Shown piece after piece: positions 34,352-43,491 of a stretch of DNA of 64,000 nt. Each line of letters begins with the position of its first letter. The stretch's first letter is position 1. The notes beneath the pieces are model-generated. The model worked only from the letters and a program-made list of their open reading frames with translations, did not search any database and was not told the DNA's origin. The translations under genes and the position numbers were made by a program. The stretch is from Kiritimatiellia bacterium (GTDB lineage Bacteria > Verrucomicrobiota > Kiritimatiellia > CAIQIC01 > JAGNIJ01). Where the stretch lies: assembly GCA_018001225.1 (NCBI GenBank), contig JAGNIJ010000002.1, positions 1 to 64,000 on the forward strand, read 5' to 3'.

Positions 34352-35659
34352 ATGCGCATCCTCTTGATCAACCGCATGCTGTCCCTCGTCCGCGGGGGCG
34401 GGGAGACGTTCGATCTCGAAATCGGGCGGCACCTCGCCGCCATGGACTGCCGGGTGGACTACTTGGCCGGGCTTCCCCTGCTCGGGGGCGTCCGCACCGG
34501 CCTTGCCGCCGAAAACCTCGCGCCGCGCCGACTGCATCACGTCCGCACGCCCTGGCTGGGCTGGTTCCCCTGGGACAGGGTCCGCGCCGGCTGGCGGGTG
34601 CGCATGGCGGATATCCGCCTGTTCGAACGCGCGGCCCTGCGCTGGCTGCTCCGCGAGGGCGCCGCGTACGACGTCATCCAGCTCTGCGAACTGCCGGGCC
34701 TCGTCCGGGACGCCAAGGAGCGGGGCTTCCCGAAGCCGATGGTGCTGCGCCTGACCGCCCCGGATTACTACGATCCCTTCGACGGCATCCGGTACGCCGA
34801 TGCCGTGGTGGCCAGCGGCACGACGCTTGCGAAGCTGGCCTTGGGGCCCCGCCCCGACGCCGTGGATGTGCCCAACGCGGTGGACACGGAGTTCTTTGCC
34901 CCGCGGCCGTCGGGCTTCCGGCGGCAGCACGGCTTGTCCGACGACGACCTGGTCATTCTCCTCGTCGCCCGTTACCAGGCCGTCAAGGATCACGCCATGC
35001 TGATCCGCGCCTTCGGCCGTGTCCTGGCGCAGGAGCCCCGCGCCTTCCTGGTGCTGGCCGGCAGCGGCCCGCTGGAGCAGGCGACCCGTCGCCAGTGCCG
35101 GCAGGAGGGGGCCCAGGATCGGACGCTGTTCCTGGGCGAGGTGCGGCATAACGACCTGCCCGCGGTCTACGCCGCCGCCGACATCAAGGTGATTTCCAGC
35201 GTGTACGAGTCCTACTGCTTCGCCGCCCTGGAGGCCATGGCCGCGGGCCTGCCCCTGGTCGTGACGGACACGGAATGGGTGCCGGGGCTGATCGGGGATG
35301 CGGGATCCGGCTTCGCCGGGCTTCGCCGGGACACGTGCGGAATGCCGGATACGGGATACACGATGCGGGATGCGCGATCGGAAGACGAGTTAGGGGACTT
35401 CGTGCCGGGCTCCCCGTATCCCGAACCTCGCATCCCGAACCTCGCATCCCGTATCGCTCCCGGCGGCCTCGTCGTGCCGATCGGCGACGCCGACGCGATG
35501 GCCGCGGCCCTGCTGGCGCTCGCGCGGGATCCCGCGCTCCGCCGGGAGCTGGGGGCGTGGAATCGCCGCGCCGTCCTGGCCGCCGCCGGCTGGGAAAACA
35601 GCGCCCGGAAACTGCGGGCCGTGTACGAGCGCGTGGCGAAAAACGATGACAGGGTCTGA
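34352..35659 (+). CDS. GT4 glycosyltransferase with repeat-derived insert
   Basis: GT-B retaining transferase of 435 residues. Seen: MRILLINRMLSLVRGGGETFD, NAVDTEFFAPR, VLAGSGPLEQATRR, and CFAALEAMAAGLPLVVTDTEWVPGLIG with the E-x7-E site. After D316/A317 there are about 54 residues (318-371) made by an inserted word-repeat element, after which the normal GT4 text resumes (LVVPIGDADAMAAALLALA). The insert keeps the frame open, but whether the protein stays active is unknown. Confidence 0.82.
   Translation: MRILLINRMLSLVRGGGETFDLEIGRHLAAMDCRVDYLAGLPLLGGVRTGLAAENLAPRRLHHVRTPWLGWFPWDRVRAGWRVRMADIRLFERAALRWLLREGAAYDVIQLCELPGLVRDAKERGFPKPMVLRLTAPDYYDPFDGIRYADAVVASGTTLAKLALGPRPDAVDVPNAVDTEFFAPRPSGFRRQHGLSDDDLVILLVARYQAVKDHAMLIRAFGRVLAQEPRAFLVLAGSGPLEQATRRQCRQEGAQDRTLFLGEVRHNDLPAVYAAADIKVISSVYESYCFAALEAMAAGLPLVVTDTEWVPGLIGDAGSGFAGLRRDTCGMPDTGYTMRDARSEDELGDFVPGSPYPEPRIPNLASRIAPGGLVVPIGDADAMAAALLALARDPALRRELGAWNRRAVLAAAGWENSARKLRAVYERVAKNDDRV
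35293..35462. mobile_element. ORF-less GGGATGCGGGAT element inside a GT4 gene
   Basis: Left words GGGATGCGGGATCC and GATACGGGATACACGATG, right words on the opposite strand, CCGTATCCCGAACCTCGCAT and CGCATCCCGTATCGC, around about 50 nt without a gene. This is the arm layout of the 3692-4198 cassette minus the S23 ORF. Confidence 0.65.
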
Positions 35660-35691
35660 CGGAATGTGATTACATGCCCGCGCGCGAGCCG

Positions 35692-35716
35692 GCCACCGCC
35701 TTACGGCGGCGGCTAC
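35692..35716. repeat. Single REP, inverted
   Basis: Arms GCCACCGCC / GGCGGCGGC, ending CTAC; loop TTAC. It lies between the GT4 stop and the methyltransferase start. Confidence 0.85.
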
Positions 35717-35735
35717 GTGGCGGGTGTAAGGATGT

Positions 35736-36458
35736 ATGACCGACCTAAACGACAGCTTTCATCTGTACCGTTTCGATTATCTCGGGCAGCGCTTCGGCCG
35801 CCGCCTGGTGGCGCGGCTGCTGGAGGAGGAGCTGGGGCCGCCGCGCGCCGCGCGGCGGGTGCTGGATGTCGGCAGCGGCACCGGAGCCTGGCGCCCGGTC
35901 CTGGAAGGCCATGCCCGGGACTACGTGGGCCTGGACTTGAAGCCCGGCCCGGCGGTGCAGGTCGTGGCCTCGGCGGAGGCGATGCCTTTCGCGGATGACC
36001 AGTTCGATCTCGTGTTCTCCAACGCGATGCTGGAGCACGTCCGGGACTACCGCGCGGCCGTCGCGGAGATGTTCCGCGTGGTCAAGCCGGAAGGGCTGGT
36101 GCTGCTCGGCACGCACGGCGTGTGGGAATTGCACGGCGAGCCGCACGACTATTGGCGCTGGACGCCGCACGGCCTGCGCGAAACCTTCCGCGCCTTCGCC
36201 GAGACGCGCGTGGTGCAGCTCGGCGGGCCGTGGATGAACTACTTCCTGCTGCGCAACCTGTACCTGCGCCGCTGGCAGGAGCGGCATCCCCGGCTGCGGG
36301 CGCTGGTTTCGCCGTTCATGGTTTGGAATAACCTGCTCGGCCGGTCGGACGCGGAGCGACGCGAGCCGCCGGCGGCCCTGGCGGTGTTCTACTATGTCCT
36401 CGCCAAAAAAAATCGGACCGGTCCGGCGGGCGCGGCGCCGGGCCCGGCGGCCGGATGA
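35736..36458 (+). CDS. Class I SAM-dependent methyltransferase (type 11)
   Basis: 240-residue methyltransferase. Motif I RVLDVGSGTGAWRPVL near residue 42, then VGLDLKPG, and FDLVFSNAMLEHVRDYRAAV with the type 11 signature. A C-terminal HDYWRWTPHGLRE loop is common among sugar or lipid methyltransferases in such loci. Its stop overlaps almost directly with the next gene (1 nt gap), suggesting coupling. Confidence 0.8.
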   Translation: MTDLNDSFHLYRFDYLGQRFGRRLVARLLEEELGPPRAARRVLDVGSGTGAWRPVLEGHARDYVGLDLKPGPAVQVVASAEAMPFADDQFDLVFSNAMLEHVRDYRAAVAEMFRVVKPEGLVLLGTHGVWELHGEPHDYWRWTPHGLRETFRAFAETRVVQLGGPWMNYFLLRNLYLRRWQERHPRLRALVSPFMVWNNLLGRSDAERREPPAALAVFYYVLAKKNRTGPAGAAPGPAAG

Positions 36459-36459
36459 C

Positions 36460-37395
36460 ATGCAGAAAAAAACGAAAAGAGCCGGGTGGTTGGGGGCAGG
36501 AGTGTGGTTGCTCTGGATGGCCGCCGGCTCGTTCGGCCAGTTGTCATACACCATCGCCGACAACAAAGTCACCATTACCGAGTGCGCCACCAATGCGGAG
36601 GGATTCCTCGAGATCCCGGCGACGATCGAGGGGTATCCTGTGACCGCCATCGGGTGGTATTCGTTCTTTGACTGCCGGAGACTGACCGGTGTCTCGATCC
36701 CGGACACCGTCACCAACCTGGAGGAGGGGGCGTTCTGGGACTGCCGCAACCTGGCCCGCGCCGACATCCCCAGCAACGTGACCACCATGGGGAATTTTGT
36801 GTTCCATTTCTGCTATAAACTGACCAACGCCGTCGTGCCCGACGGCGTGACTCGGCTTCCCGCGGGCGTGTTTGCGAGCTGCATCAACCTGACGCGCGTG
36901 AAGCTCTCGACGAACGTGACCTGGCTCGGCGAGGGCGTGTTCGCCAACTGCGCCCGGTTGCCCAGCGTGGTCATTCCCGCTAGCGTCAGCTCTTTCGGCC
37001 ATGAGGTGTTCGTGGACTGCGCGCGCCTGACCAACGTGCTTTTCCGGGGTGACGCGCCGACGGAGTACGGGGACCTGTTCTCCGACGGCCTGTTCTCGAA
37101 CTCCACGCCCAACATCTACTACCCGGCCGGGGCCGGCGGATGGGGCGATACGTACTCCGGCCGCCCGGCCGCCGCCTGGGAGATCGCCGCCATGCCGGAA
37201 CCCTCCAATGGCCTGGCCTTCACGGCGGCCGCCTTCGAGGGCGAGACCTATGTCGTGGAAGCCCTCACCGATCCGGCCTCCGGCCCGTGGACGCCGATCC
37301 GGACCAACGTCTTTTCCGCCGGCGCCGTCCAGGTCTTCAACGACGAGGAGTGGACGAACCACCCCGCGCGCTTTTACCGTGTCGTCATGCCTTGA
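36460..37395 (+). CDS. Secreted BspA-like leucine-rich-repeat protein
   Basis: 311 residues with a signal peptide (basic MQKKTKR then WLGAGVWLLWMAAGSFG), so exported. Repeats of about 23 residues of LRR_5/BspA type follow: FDCRRLTGVSIPDTVTNLEE, FHFCYKLTNAVVPDGVTRLP, FANCARLPSVVIPASVSSFG. The C-terminal part (VEALTDPASGPWTPIRTNVF ... ARFYRVVMP) matches the tail common in PVC-group surface proteins. It is odd within a biosynthesis operon. Function likely adhesion or surface display, not proven. Confidence 0.8.
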   Translation: MQKKTKRAGWLGAGVWLLWMAAGSFGQLSYTIADNKVTITECATNAEGFLEIPATIEGYPVTAIGWYSFFDCRRLTGVSIPDTVTNLEEGAFWDCRNLARADIPSNVTTMGNFVFHFCYKLTNAVVPDGVTRLPAGVFASCINLTRVKLSTNVTWLGEGVFANCARLPSVVIPASVSSFGHEVFVDCARLTNVLFRGDAPTEYGDLFSDGLFSNSTPNIYYPAGAGGWGDTYSGRPAAAWEIAAMPEPSNGLAFTAAAFEGETYVVEALTDPASGPWTPIRTNVFSAGAVQVFNDEEWTNHPARFYRVVMP

Positions 37396-37483
37396 AAAAA
37401 CGGGGATGAAAGCGGTCGGGACGGCCGGAGCCGCGTTGTTCCCGGCTCGGTCACAAACGGTAACGTGTTCGAGAGATCAGGAT

Positions 37484-38314
37484 ATGAAATTGCCGATGGA
37501 CTGGTACAACCGGCACAAGCGGTGGCTGCCCGCCGCGGTGCGCTACGGGATTTTCCTGGCCCGCGTGCGCGGCGTCAGCGAGGCGGTCCTCGCCTACCAT
37601 TTCCTCCAGCGCCACGGGCGGACGCGCACGATGATCGATGTCGGCGCCGCGCACGGCAGCACGCTGCGGGTGTTCGCGGGGGACGGCTGGCGCGTGTGGG
37701 CTTTCGAGCCCAATCCCGCCAACCGGACGGTTCTTGAACGGGTCACGGCCGGATTTCCGCAGGTGACGGTGCTGCCGTATGCCGTGTCGAACGAGCGCCG
37801 CGACGGCGCGGTCTTCTATGCCAGCACGGTGTCCGCCGGCTTGGGAAGCCTGACGCCCTTCGGCGCGGGCCACGAGCCGGCGTTTACGGTGGACGTGCGG
37901 ACGCTCGGCGACCTGTTCCCCGAGCCGCTCGCGCCGGACTTCCTGAAGATCGATACGGAAGGCTACGACCTCTTCGTGCTCAAGGGCGTGCCGTGGGAGC
38001 GGATGCGGCCGCGCCTGATCCTGTGCGAGTACGACGACCACAAGTCGGTGCCGCTCGGATACCGCATGACCGACATGGCGGATTACCTCGCGCGGCAGGG
38101 CTACAAGGTGTGGGTGTCCGAGTTCGATCCCATCCCGGATTACAGCGTGCCGCCGGCCTGGCGGGGATTTCGCCGCTACGGCGACCGGCCCGCCGACCCG
38201 GATTCGACGGGGAATCTTTTCGCCGTGGAGGCGGAGGCCGAGCCCGCCCTGGCGCGGCACTTGGCCCGCTTCGAACGGGCCTACCGTCGCCGGCTCTCGT
38301 CCTCCGTCCGGTAA
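37484..38314 (+). CDS. FkbM-family methyltransferase
   Basis: 276 residues. Motif I MIDVGAAHGSTLRVFAG near residue 50, VWAFEPNPANRTVLERV, and PDFLKIDTEGYDLFVLKGV, the FkbM signature. Family members O-methylate sugars or polyketide-like groups. ATG 37484 follows a GAGAGATCAGGA stretch. It converges with the leftward GT4 at 38281, overlapping by 34 nt. Confidence 0.85.
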   Translation: MKLPMDWYNRHKRWLPAAVRYGIFLARVRGVSEAVLAYHFLQRHGRTRTMIDVGAAHGSTLRVFAGDGWRVWAFEPNPANRTVLERVTAGFPQVTVLPYAVSNERRDGAVFYASTVSAGLGSLTPFGAGHEPAFTVDVRTLGDLFPEPLAPDFLKIDTEGYDLFVLKGVPWERMRPRLILCEYDDHKSVPLGYRMTDMADYLARQGYKVWVSEFDPIPDYSVPPAWRGFRRYGDRPADPDSTGNLFAVEAEAEPALARHLARFERAYRRRLSSSVR

Positions 38315-39288
38315 ACCTGCAGGATCCGCGGCGCGAGGGCTGCCCAGGAAAACCGTTGGCCTTCGGCGGCCGTGCGCTTCCTTGTTTCCTCGTGCGCCGG
38401 CGGCGGCGCGTCCGCCGCCGCGCCCAGCAGGGCGACAGCCTCCTCCGGCGTGGTGAACGTGCGCGTGGTGGACGTCGCGTAATCCGCGACGCCGGGCAGG
38501 GCGGAGCAGACGGCCGGCAGGCCGGCGGCATGGGCTTCCAGCAGGGCGTTGTTCGCGGTGGCGAACACCATCGGCAACAGCAGGGCGCGGCAGCGGTCCA
38601 GCAGGTCGAAGTACGCGTCCTCCGCCAGCCGGGGGTGGACCACGGCGTTGGGCAGGGAACGGAACAAGGCCTTTTGTGTTTCCGGCAGGCCGACCAGGTG
38701 AAAACGCCAGTCGGCGCGTCGAGCGGCGGCCAGGGCCATGATTTGTTTCAGCGCGTCCCAGTCCCGGTAGTTGGCGCCCACCGTCACCGCCTGGAGGGCC
38801 GGCTCCGTTCGCCACGCGCCCGCGGTCCCGGTCTCGGGACGCGGCACGAAGCCGTGCGGGATGAAATGCACGCGCGCGGCCGGCAGCCGCGCGCGGATTT
38901 CCTCCGCCTGGCCCGACGTGAGCGTGATGATGTCGTCCAGGAGGCGAAGCCGCGCCCAGCCCCGGATGGGATCTTCCGCTTCCACCGGCTGGTGCAGCGT
39001 GCCCACCAGGCGCAGCCGCGGCCGGAGCCGCCGCAGCAGCCGGGGCAGCGCCCGGAGATGGTTTTCGAAGTACAGCAGGTGCAGCACGTCCGCGCGCAGG
39101 GCGGCCAGGAACACGCGGGCGTCGAACAGTTTCCGGCTGATCCACCAGCGGCGTGAACCTTCCGCGGCGCGCCCCCAGGGCACGAGGTCGGCCCGGAGCG
39201 CGCGCGCGGGAACGTAGGCTGCCAGCGCCCCGTACCCGCTCCGGCGGCTATGGTGGGGATAGTACTGGTCTGCCAATACGATGCGCAT
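38281..39288 (-). CDS. Glycosyltransferase family 4
   Basis: GT-B transferase of 335 residues. Seen: MRIVLADQYYPHHSRRSGYG, VHFIPHGFVPRPE, and TANNALLEAHAAGLPAVCSALPG, the donor site. It is the last gene of a leftward group and overlaps the FkbM gene tail to tail. Acceptor unknown. Confidence 0.8.
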   Translation of the reverse strand: MRIVLADQYYPHHSRRSGYGALAAYVPARALRADLVPWGRAAEGSRRWWISRKLFDARVFLAALRADVLHLLYFENHLRALPRLLRRLRPRLRLVGTLHQPVEAEDPIRGWARLRLLDDIITLTSGQAEEIRARLPAARVHFIPHGFVPRPETGTAGAWRTEPALQAVTVGANYRDWDALKQIMALAAARRADWRFHLVGLPETQKALFRSLPNAVVHPRLAEDAYFDLLDRCRALLLPMVFATANNALLEAHAAGLPAVCSALPGVADYATSTTRTFTTPEEAVALLGAAADAPPPAHEETRKRTAAEGQRFSWAALAPRILQVYRTEDESRRR

Positions 39289-39362
39289 GGTCTGTGCCCG
39301 CTACGATACAGTCATCCGAGACCAAGTGATAGCATGTTCCCACCGCGTGTTGCACGTTTCTT

Positions 39363-39524
39363 ACCCGTCCCCTCCCGGCAGGGGAGCAAGAATACGTCCC
39401 CTCCTTCGGAGGGGATAGAGGGGTGGGTGGATTGGGCGATACGTCGGGGAGAACCCGCCCCCGACCCCTCCGAGGGAGGGGAGATCGGAAAGCCCCCTCC
39501 TTCGGAGGGAAGGTAGGGGTGGGT
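39363..39524. repeat. Two three-way-junction repeats (one degenerate)
   Basis: Copies 39363-39428 (66 nt, shortened) and 39453-39524 (72 nt, ACCCGCCCC ... GGGGTGGGT). The 24-nt spacer GGATTGGGCGATACGTCGGG... matches the other pair spacers. The second copy ends 3 nt before the stop codon of the leftward GT2. Confidence 0.88.
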
Positions 39525-39527
39525 TGG

Positions 39528-40292
39528 TCAGCGCGGTTTCCGCCGCCGGAACAGGTCCCGGAGGGCAAAGCGTGCGTAGCCTTTCAGGGTGCGCGCGATC
39601 TTCATCTTGCTGGCGCCCTTCCGTTGGGCCCCGTCGAGCACCATCGGCACCTCGGTGATTTTCAGGCCCATCCGGTGGAGCTTGACCAGGAGTTCGACCA
39701 TGCAGACGAACCCCGGCTCCTCGATCAGGCGGTCCCCGTAGGTTCTTGTCGCCGCCTCCAGCGCGCGGTACCGGTAGGCGCGGTAGAACGAACTGTAGGT
39801 GTTCACTTCCGAGACCCGGTAGACCGTCCGGATGATCCAATTGGCGGTCTTGCTCAAGGCCATGCGCAGCGGCGTGGTGCCCTTGATCCCGCCGCCCGGC
39901 GCGTAGCACGAGGCGAGGGCCACGTCGCTGCCGGCCCGGAGCTGGTCGAGCATCGCGGGCAGGACCTCCAGGGCGCTGGTGTTGTCCGCCTCCAGCGTGA
40001 CGATGACATCGCCCTCGCGGCCCCGGGCCAGCGCGGCGTCGAAGGCCGTGCGGAACCCCTGGCCGACGCCCAGGTTCCGGGGATGGTCCACGACCTCGAC
40101 CGGGAGGCGGTCGGCGCGGGAGAGGGCCGTTTCCCGGGTGCGGTCCGTGCTGCCGTCGTTGACCAGCAGCACCCGCGGCGCGTACCCCGTCGGCGCAAGG
40201 CCGGCAAGGTTGTCCAGCAGGCGGCCGATGTTTTCTTCCTCGTTGAATGCGAGGGTCGCGAACCACAGGGTGGGTGGAGGGGCGGGGGTCAC
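39528..40292 (-). CDS. Dolichyl-phosphate-mannose-type GT2
   Basis: 254 residues, GT-A. Seen: LWFATLAFNEEENIGRLLDN, VLLVNDGSTDRT, and VIVTLEADNTSALEV (EAD as metal site). Last gene of the leftward operon wecB - epimerase - epimerase - GT2 with 4-nt overlaps, so it probably transfers the sugar made there to a polyprenyl phosphate or glycan (inference). Confidence 0.83.
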   Translation of the reverse strand: MTPAPPPTLWFATLAFNEEENIGRLLDNLAGLAPTGYAPRVLLVNDGSTDRTRETALSRADRLPVEVVDHPRNLGVGQGFRTAFDAALARGREGDVIVTLEADNTSALEVLPAMLDQLRAGSDVALASCYAPGGGIKGTTPLRMALSKTANWIIRTVYRVSEVNTYSSFYRAYRYRALEAATRTYGDRLIEEPGFVCMVELLVKLHRMGLKITEVPMVLDGAQRKGASKMKIARTLKGYARFALRDLFRRRKPR

Positions 40293-41275
40293 AGGGAGGG
40301 CTCCGGGTGACGGGGCGCGGCGCGCACGGTCTCGGCGAAGCCGGCCTCCATGGAGATCCTGGGGTTGAAGCCCAGCAGGTAGCGGGCCTTGGCGATGTCG
40401 GCGACGCGACGCGGCACGTCCTCGTAGTGCGCGGAGAAGTCGGTGTAGGGCACGAACTCGAGCCGGGGCTTATCGCGGCGCCCGCTCAACCGCCAGACCA
40501 TGTAGGCCAGATTGATGATGCTGATGTGTTCCGTGCCGGCGATGTTCAGGATTTCCCCGCGGGGATACTCGCTCTCCATGGCCAGCCGTGTGCCTTCGAC
40601 CGCGTCGTCGATGTGCGTGAATGTCCGGACCTGGAGCCCGTCGCCGTGGATCGGGAGGACCTCCCCGGCCAGGGCCGCCGCGACGAAGATCGATTGGGGC
40701 CCGCCTCCGAGCCCAGCGGATTGTCCCGGGCCGTACAACCCGAAGTAGCGAAGGATGGACACCGGGACCTGGTGCTCGTCGGCGAAGGCCAGCGCCAGTT
40801 GCTCGCCCATCAACTTGGACGTCCCGTAGCTCCACCGCCGCGAATCGGTCCGGCCCATGACGAGCGCGCTTTCCTCGTGCAGGGTCTCGTCCGGGTTCTT
40901 CCCGTAGACCTCGTCGGTCGAGCCGAAGACAAAGCGGGCGCCTTCCCGCCGGGCCGCTTCCAGGGCCTGTTCGGTTCCCTCGAGATTAACCTCCAGCGTT
41001 TCCAGGGCGCCCCCGAAGCGAGGGATTTTCACCTCGGCGAAATGAAGGAGGTGGCGGGCGCCGGCCGCCGCCCGGGCCATGGCCGCCGGGTCGCGGACAT
41101 CGCCTTCGACGAAGGTGAACGCCGGGCGCGCCGCCAGCGGCGCCAACCGGTCCCGGACGCCGTGCGAAAGGTTGTCCAGACCGGTCACCGCGAAGCCGTC
41201 GGCCAGCAGGCGGGCGGCCAGGCGCGAGCCGAGGAACCCGGCCACGCCGGTGATGCAGGCGGTGGCCGCGCTCAT
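40289..41275 (-). CDS. NAD-dependent sugar epimerase/dehydratase (SDR)
   Basis: 328 residues. Seen: ACITGVAGFLGSRLAARLL, GSTDEVYGKN, and SYGTSK (YxxxK). Closely related to the upstream gene at 41272 (both around IPRFGG/IPRYGN and GGPQSIF/GGPQSVF). Overlaps its neighbours by 4 nt on both sides. Part of nucleotide-sugar synthesis with WecB. The exact step is not readable. Confidence 0.82.
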   Translation of the reverse strand: MSAATACITGVAGFLGSRLAARLLADGFAVTGLDNLSHGVRDRLAPLAARPAFTFVEGDVRDPAAMARAAAGARHLLHFAEVKIPRFGGALETLEVNLEGTEQALEAARREGARFVFGSTDEVYGKNPDETLHEESALVMGRTDSRRWSYGTSKLMGEQLALAFADEHQVPVSILRYFGLYGPGQSAGLGGGPQSIFVAAALAGEVLPIHGDGLQVRTFTHIDDAVEGTRLAMESEYPRGEILNIAGTEHISIINLAYMVWRLSGRRDKPRLEFVPYTDFSAHYEDVPRRVADIAKARYLLGFNPRISMEAGFAETVRAAPRHPEPSL

Positions 41276-42258
41276 GCCGGCTCCTTTCGCGGGAGGTCGC
41301 GCGTCACGCGCCGCTGCCAGTCAATCGTGACGCGCAGTCCCTCCTCCAAGTCCGTCTTCGGCTCGAACCCGAGCAGCGCGCGGGCCTTGGAGATGTCCGG
41401 CACGCGCCGCATGACGTCCTCGTACTTGCCGAAGCTCCGGTAGGAAATGCGCTTCAACTGCGGCTCCCCCGAGCCGGCCAGGCGCCAGACCAGGAGGGCC
41501 AGGTCCTGGATGCTGATCTCCCGCGTGTTGCCCAGGTTGAAGACCTGGTGGCACGCCTCCTCGCGCTCGAGGCACAGGATCAGCCCGTTCACGTGGTCGT
41601 CAATGTACGTGAAGCTGCGCGTCTGCTGTCCGTCCCCGTGGATGTCCATGGGGTGGCCGCGCAGGGCGGCGTCAATGAAGACCGACTGGGGGCCGCCCCA
41701 CCAGGACAGGTGCTGGTGGGGGCCGTACCCGCCGAAGAAACGGACGACGGTGAAGCGCAGTTTTTTTTCGTCCATCAGGGCGTGGCAGAGGTGCTCGTCG
41801 TACATTTTCGAGATGGCATACGCCCATCGCTTCACGGTGCTCGGCCCCATCCACAAGTCGCTGTGCTCATGGAAGGGGATGTGCGGGTTCCGGCCGTAGC
41901 AGTCGGACGTGGAGGCGAAGATCACGCGGCAGCCCCGCTGCGCCGCGGCCTCCAGGATCTGGCGCGTGCCGTGGGTGTTGATCCGCAGCGTGTCCATCGC
42001 GTTGCCGTAGCGGGGAATCTTGTACGCCGCGAGATGGAAGACGGCATCGGCGGCCCCCACCTGTTCCCGGACCGCCGCTCCGTCGCGGACGTCGCCCTGG
42101 ACAAACTTGAAGCGCGGATCGTCCCGGCACGCGGCGAGATGGTCCATCCGGCCCTGGGAAAGGTTGTCCAGCCCGATGACCGAGTAACCCCGCTTCAGCA
42201 GGGCCAGCGTCAGGTTGGAGCCGATGAATCCGGCCGCGCCTGTGATCAGAATCTTCAT
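41272..42258 (-). CDS. NAD-dependent sugar epimerase/dehydratase (SDR), paralog
   Basis: 328 residues. Seen: KILITGAAGFIGSNLTLALL, ASTSDCYGRNPH, and WAYAISKMYDEHL (YxxxK). One nucleotide after the wecB stop. The pair of paralogs may act in sequence, for example dehydratase then epimerase, or one may be redundant. Confidence 0.82.
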   Translation of the reverse strand: MKILITGAAGFIGSNLTLALLKRGYSVIGLDNLSQGRMDHLAACRDDPRFKFVQGDVRDGAAVREQVGAADAVFHLAAYKIPRYGNAMDTLRINTHGTRQILEAAAQRGCRVIFASTSDCYGRNPHIPFHEHSDLWMGPSTVKRWAYAISKMYDEHLCHALMDEKKLRFTVVRFFGGYGPHQHLSWWGGPQSVFIDAALRGHPMDIHGDGQQTRSFTYIDDHVNGLILCLEREEACHQVFNLGNTREISIQDLALLVWRLAGSGEPQLKRISYRSFGKYEDVMRRVPDISKARALLGFEPKTDLEEGLRVTIDWQRRVTRDLPRKEPA

Positions 42259-42259
42259 G

Positions 42260-43369
42260 TCAATCCGAACCCGTCCGCCGGGTCTCGCCCGGCGTCGCGG
42301 ACTGCAGCCGCTCCGCGATGCGTTCCGCGGCGCGGCCGTCGCCGAACAGGGCCGGCGGCCTCGCGGCGGGACGCCGCGCGGACGCGACGAGTTCCGGCAA
42401 CTCGGCGAGGGTGTCCCCGGCCAGCCGGTTCCAGCCGGTCGCGACGGTCTCCGTCCATTCCGTTTCCCGGCGCAACGTTATACAGGGGGTTTCGAGGAAG
42501 AAAGCCTCTTTTTGAATGCCGCCGGAATCCGTGAGAACGACCGAGGCGTCCTGTTCGAGCTTCAGCATGTCCAGGTACCCGACGGGGTCGATGACGTGCA
42601 GGTGCGAGGGGGCGCCGGAGGGGAAGACCCGGTCGTGGAGCGCCCGCATGCGCTCCCGCGTTCGCGGGTGGACCGGGAATATCACGGGCCGCTCGATCCG
42701 GGCCAGGGCCTGGAGCAGGCGGGTGAGCGTGGGTTCATCATCCACGTTGCCGGCCCGATGCAGCGTGACCAGCGCGAACGACGTGTCGCGCAGGCCCAGC
42801 GTCCCGGCCACGGAGGGGCGCCGGCGCGCGGCCTCGGCGAAATGAAGAACGGCGTCGTACATGGTGTCGCCCACCACGTGGACGCCCCGGGTGACGCCTT
42901 CCCGTTCCAGGTTGGCCCGCGCGGTTTCGGTCGGGCAGAAAAGCAGGTCCGCGCAGTGGTCCGTCAGCACGCGGTTGTGTTCCTCCGGCATGGCCCGGTT
43001 GTACGAGCGCAGGCCGGCCTCCACGTGCGCCAGGGGCACGCGGAGCTTGCACGCGGCCAGGGCGCCGGCCAGCGTGCTGTTCGTGTCGCCGTAGACCAGG
43101 ACGAGATCCGGCTTCTCCCGGAGTAGAACCTCCTCGATGCCCTGGAGCATGGCCGCGGTCTGCGCGCCGTGCGGGCCGGAGCCCACCCGCAGGTTGTACT
43201 CGGGCGCCGGGATGCGCAGTTCCTCGAAGAAGCGGCGCGACATGTTGTCGTCATAGTGCTGCCCGGTATGGACCAGGGTTTCCCGGCATGTCTGGCGCAG
43301 GGCCCAGCAGACGGGCGCGGCCTTGATGAACTGCGGCCGGGCCCCGACGATGGTCACGATGTGTTTCAT
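42260..43369 (-). CDS. wecB: UDP-GlcNAc 2-epimerase, non-hydrolysing
   Basis: 369 residues, GT-B-like epimerase converting UDP-GlcNAc to UDP-ManNAc. Seen: IVGARPQFIKAAPV at residues 7-20, HTGQHYD, VYGDTNSTLAG, HVEAGLRSYNRAMPEEHNR with the catalytic acidic residues, and DSGGIQKEAFFL. Length and motifs are full. First gene of the leftward operon. UDP-ManNAc could enter a ManNAcA or similar pathway with the two following SDRs. Confidence 0.92.
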   Translation of the reverse strand: MKHIVTIVGARPQFIKAAPVCWALRQTCRETLVHTGQHYDDNMSRRFFEELRIPAPEYNLRVGSGPHGAQTAAMLQGIEEVLLREKPDLVLVYGDTNSTLAGALAACKLRVPLAHVEAGLRSYNRAMPEEHNRVLTDHCADLLFCPTETARANLEREGVTRGVHVVGDTMYDAVLHFAEAARRRPSVAGTLGLRDTSFALVTLHRAGNVDDEPTLTRLLQALARIERPVIFPVHPRTRERMRALHDRVFPSGAPSHLHVIDPVGYLDMLKLEQDASVVLTDSGGIQKEAFFLETPCITLRRETEWTETVATGWNRLAGDTLAELPELVASARRPAARPPALFGDGRAAERIAERLQSATPGETRRTGSD

Positions 43370-43491
43370 GTTGCCTTAACGGGCCCTGCTTCACTGGGCC
43401 GGCGCTCCGCGCCACGGCGAATGTGGGCCACGATATACAGGCCGTTTCCGCGAGGGAAGCCCCTTTTTTCTTTCCCGGGGCCGCCGTCCCG

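Noticed and set aside
37423..37448. GAGCCG/CGGCTC hairpin after the LRR gene
   Set aside because: Only six base pairs, no T-run; chance in GC-rich DNA.
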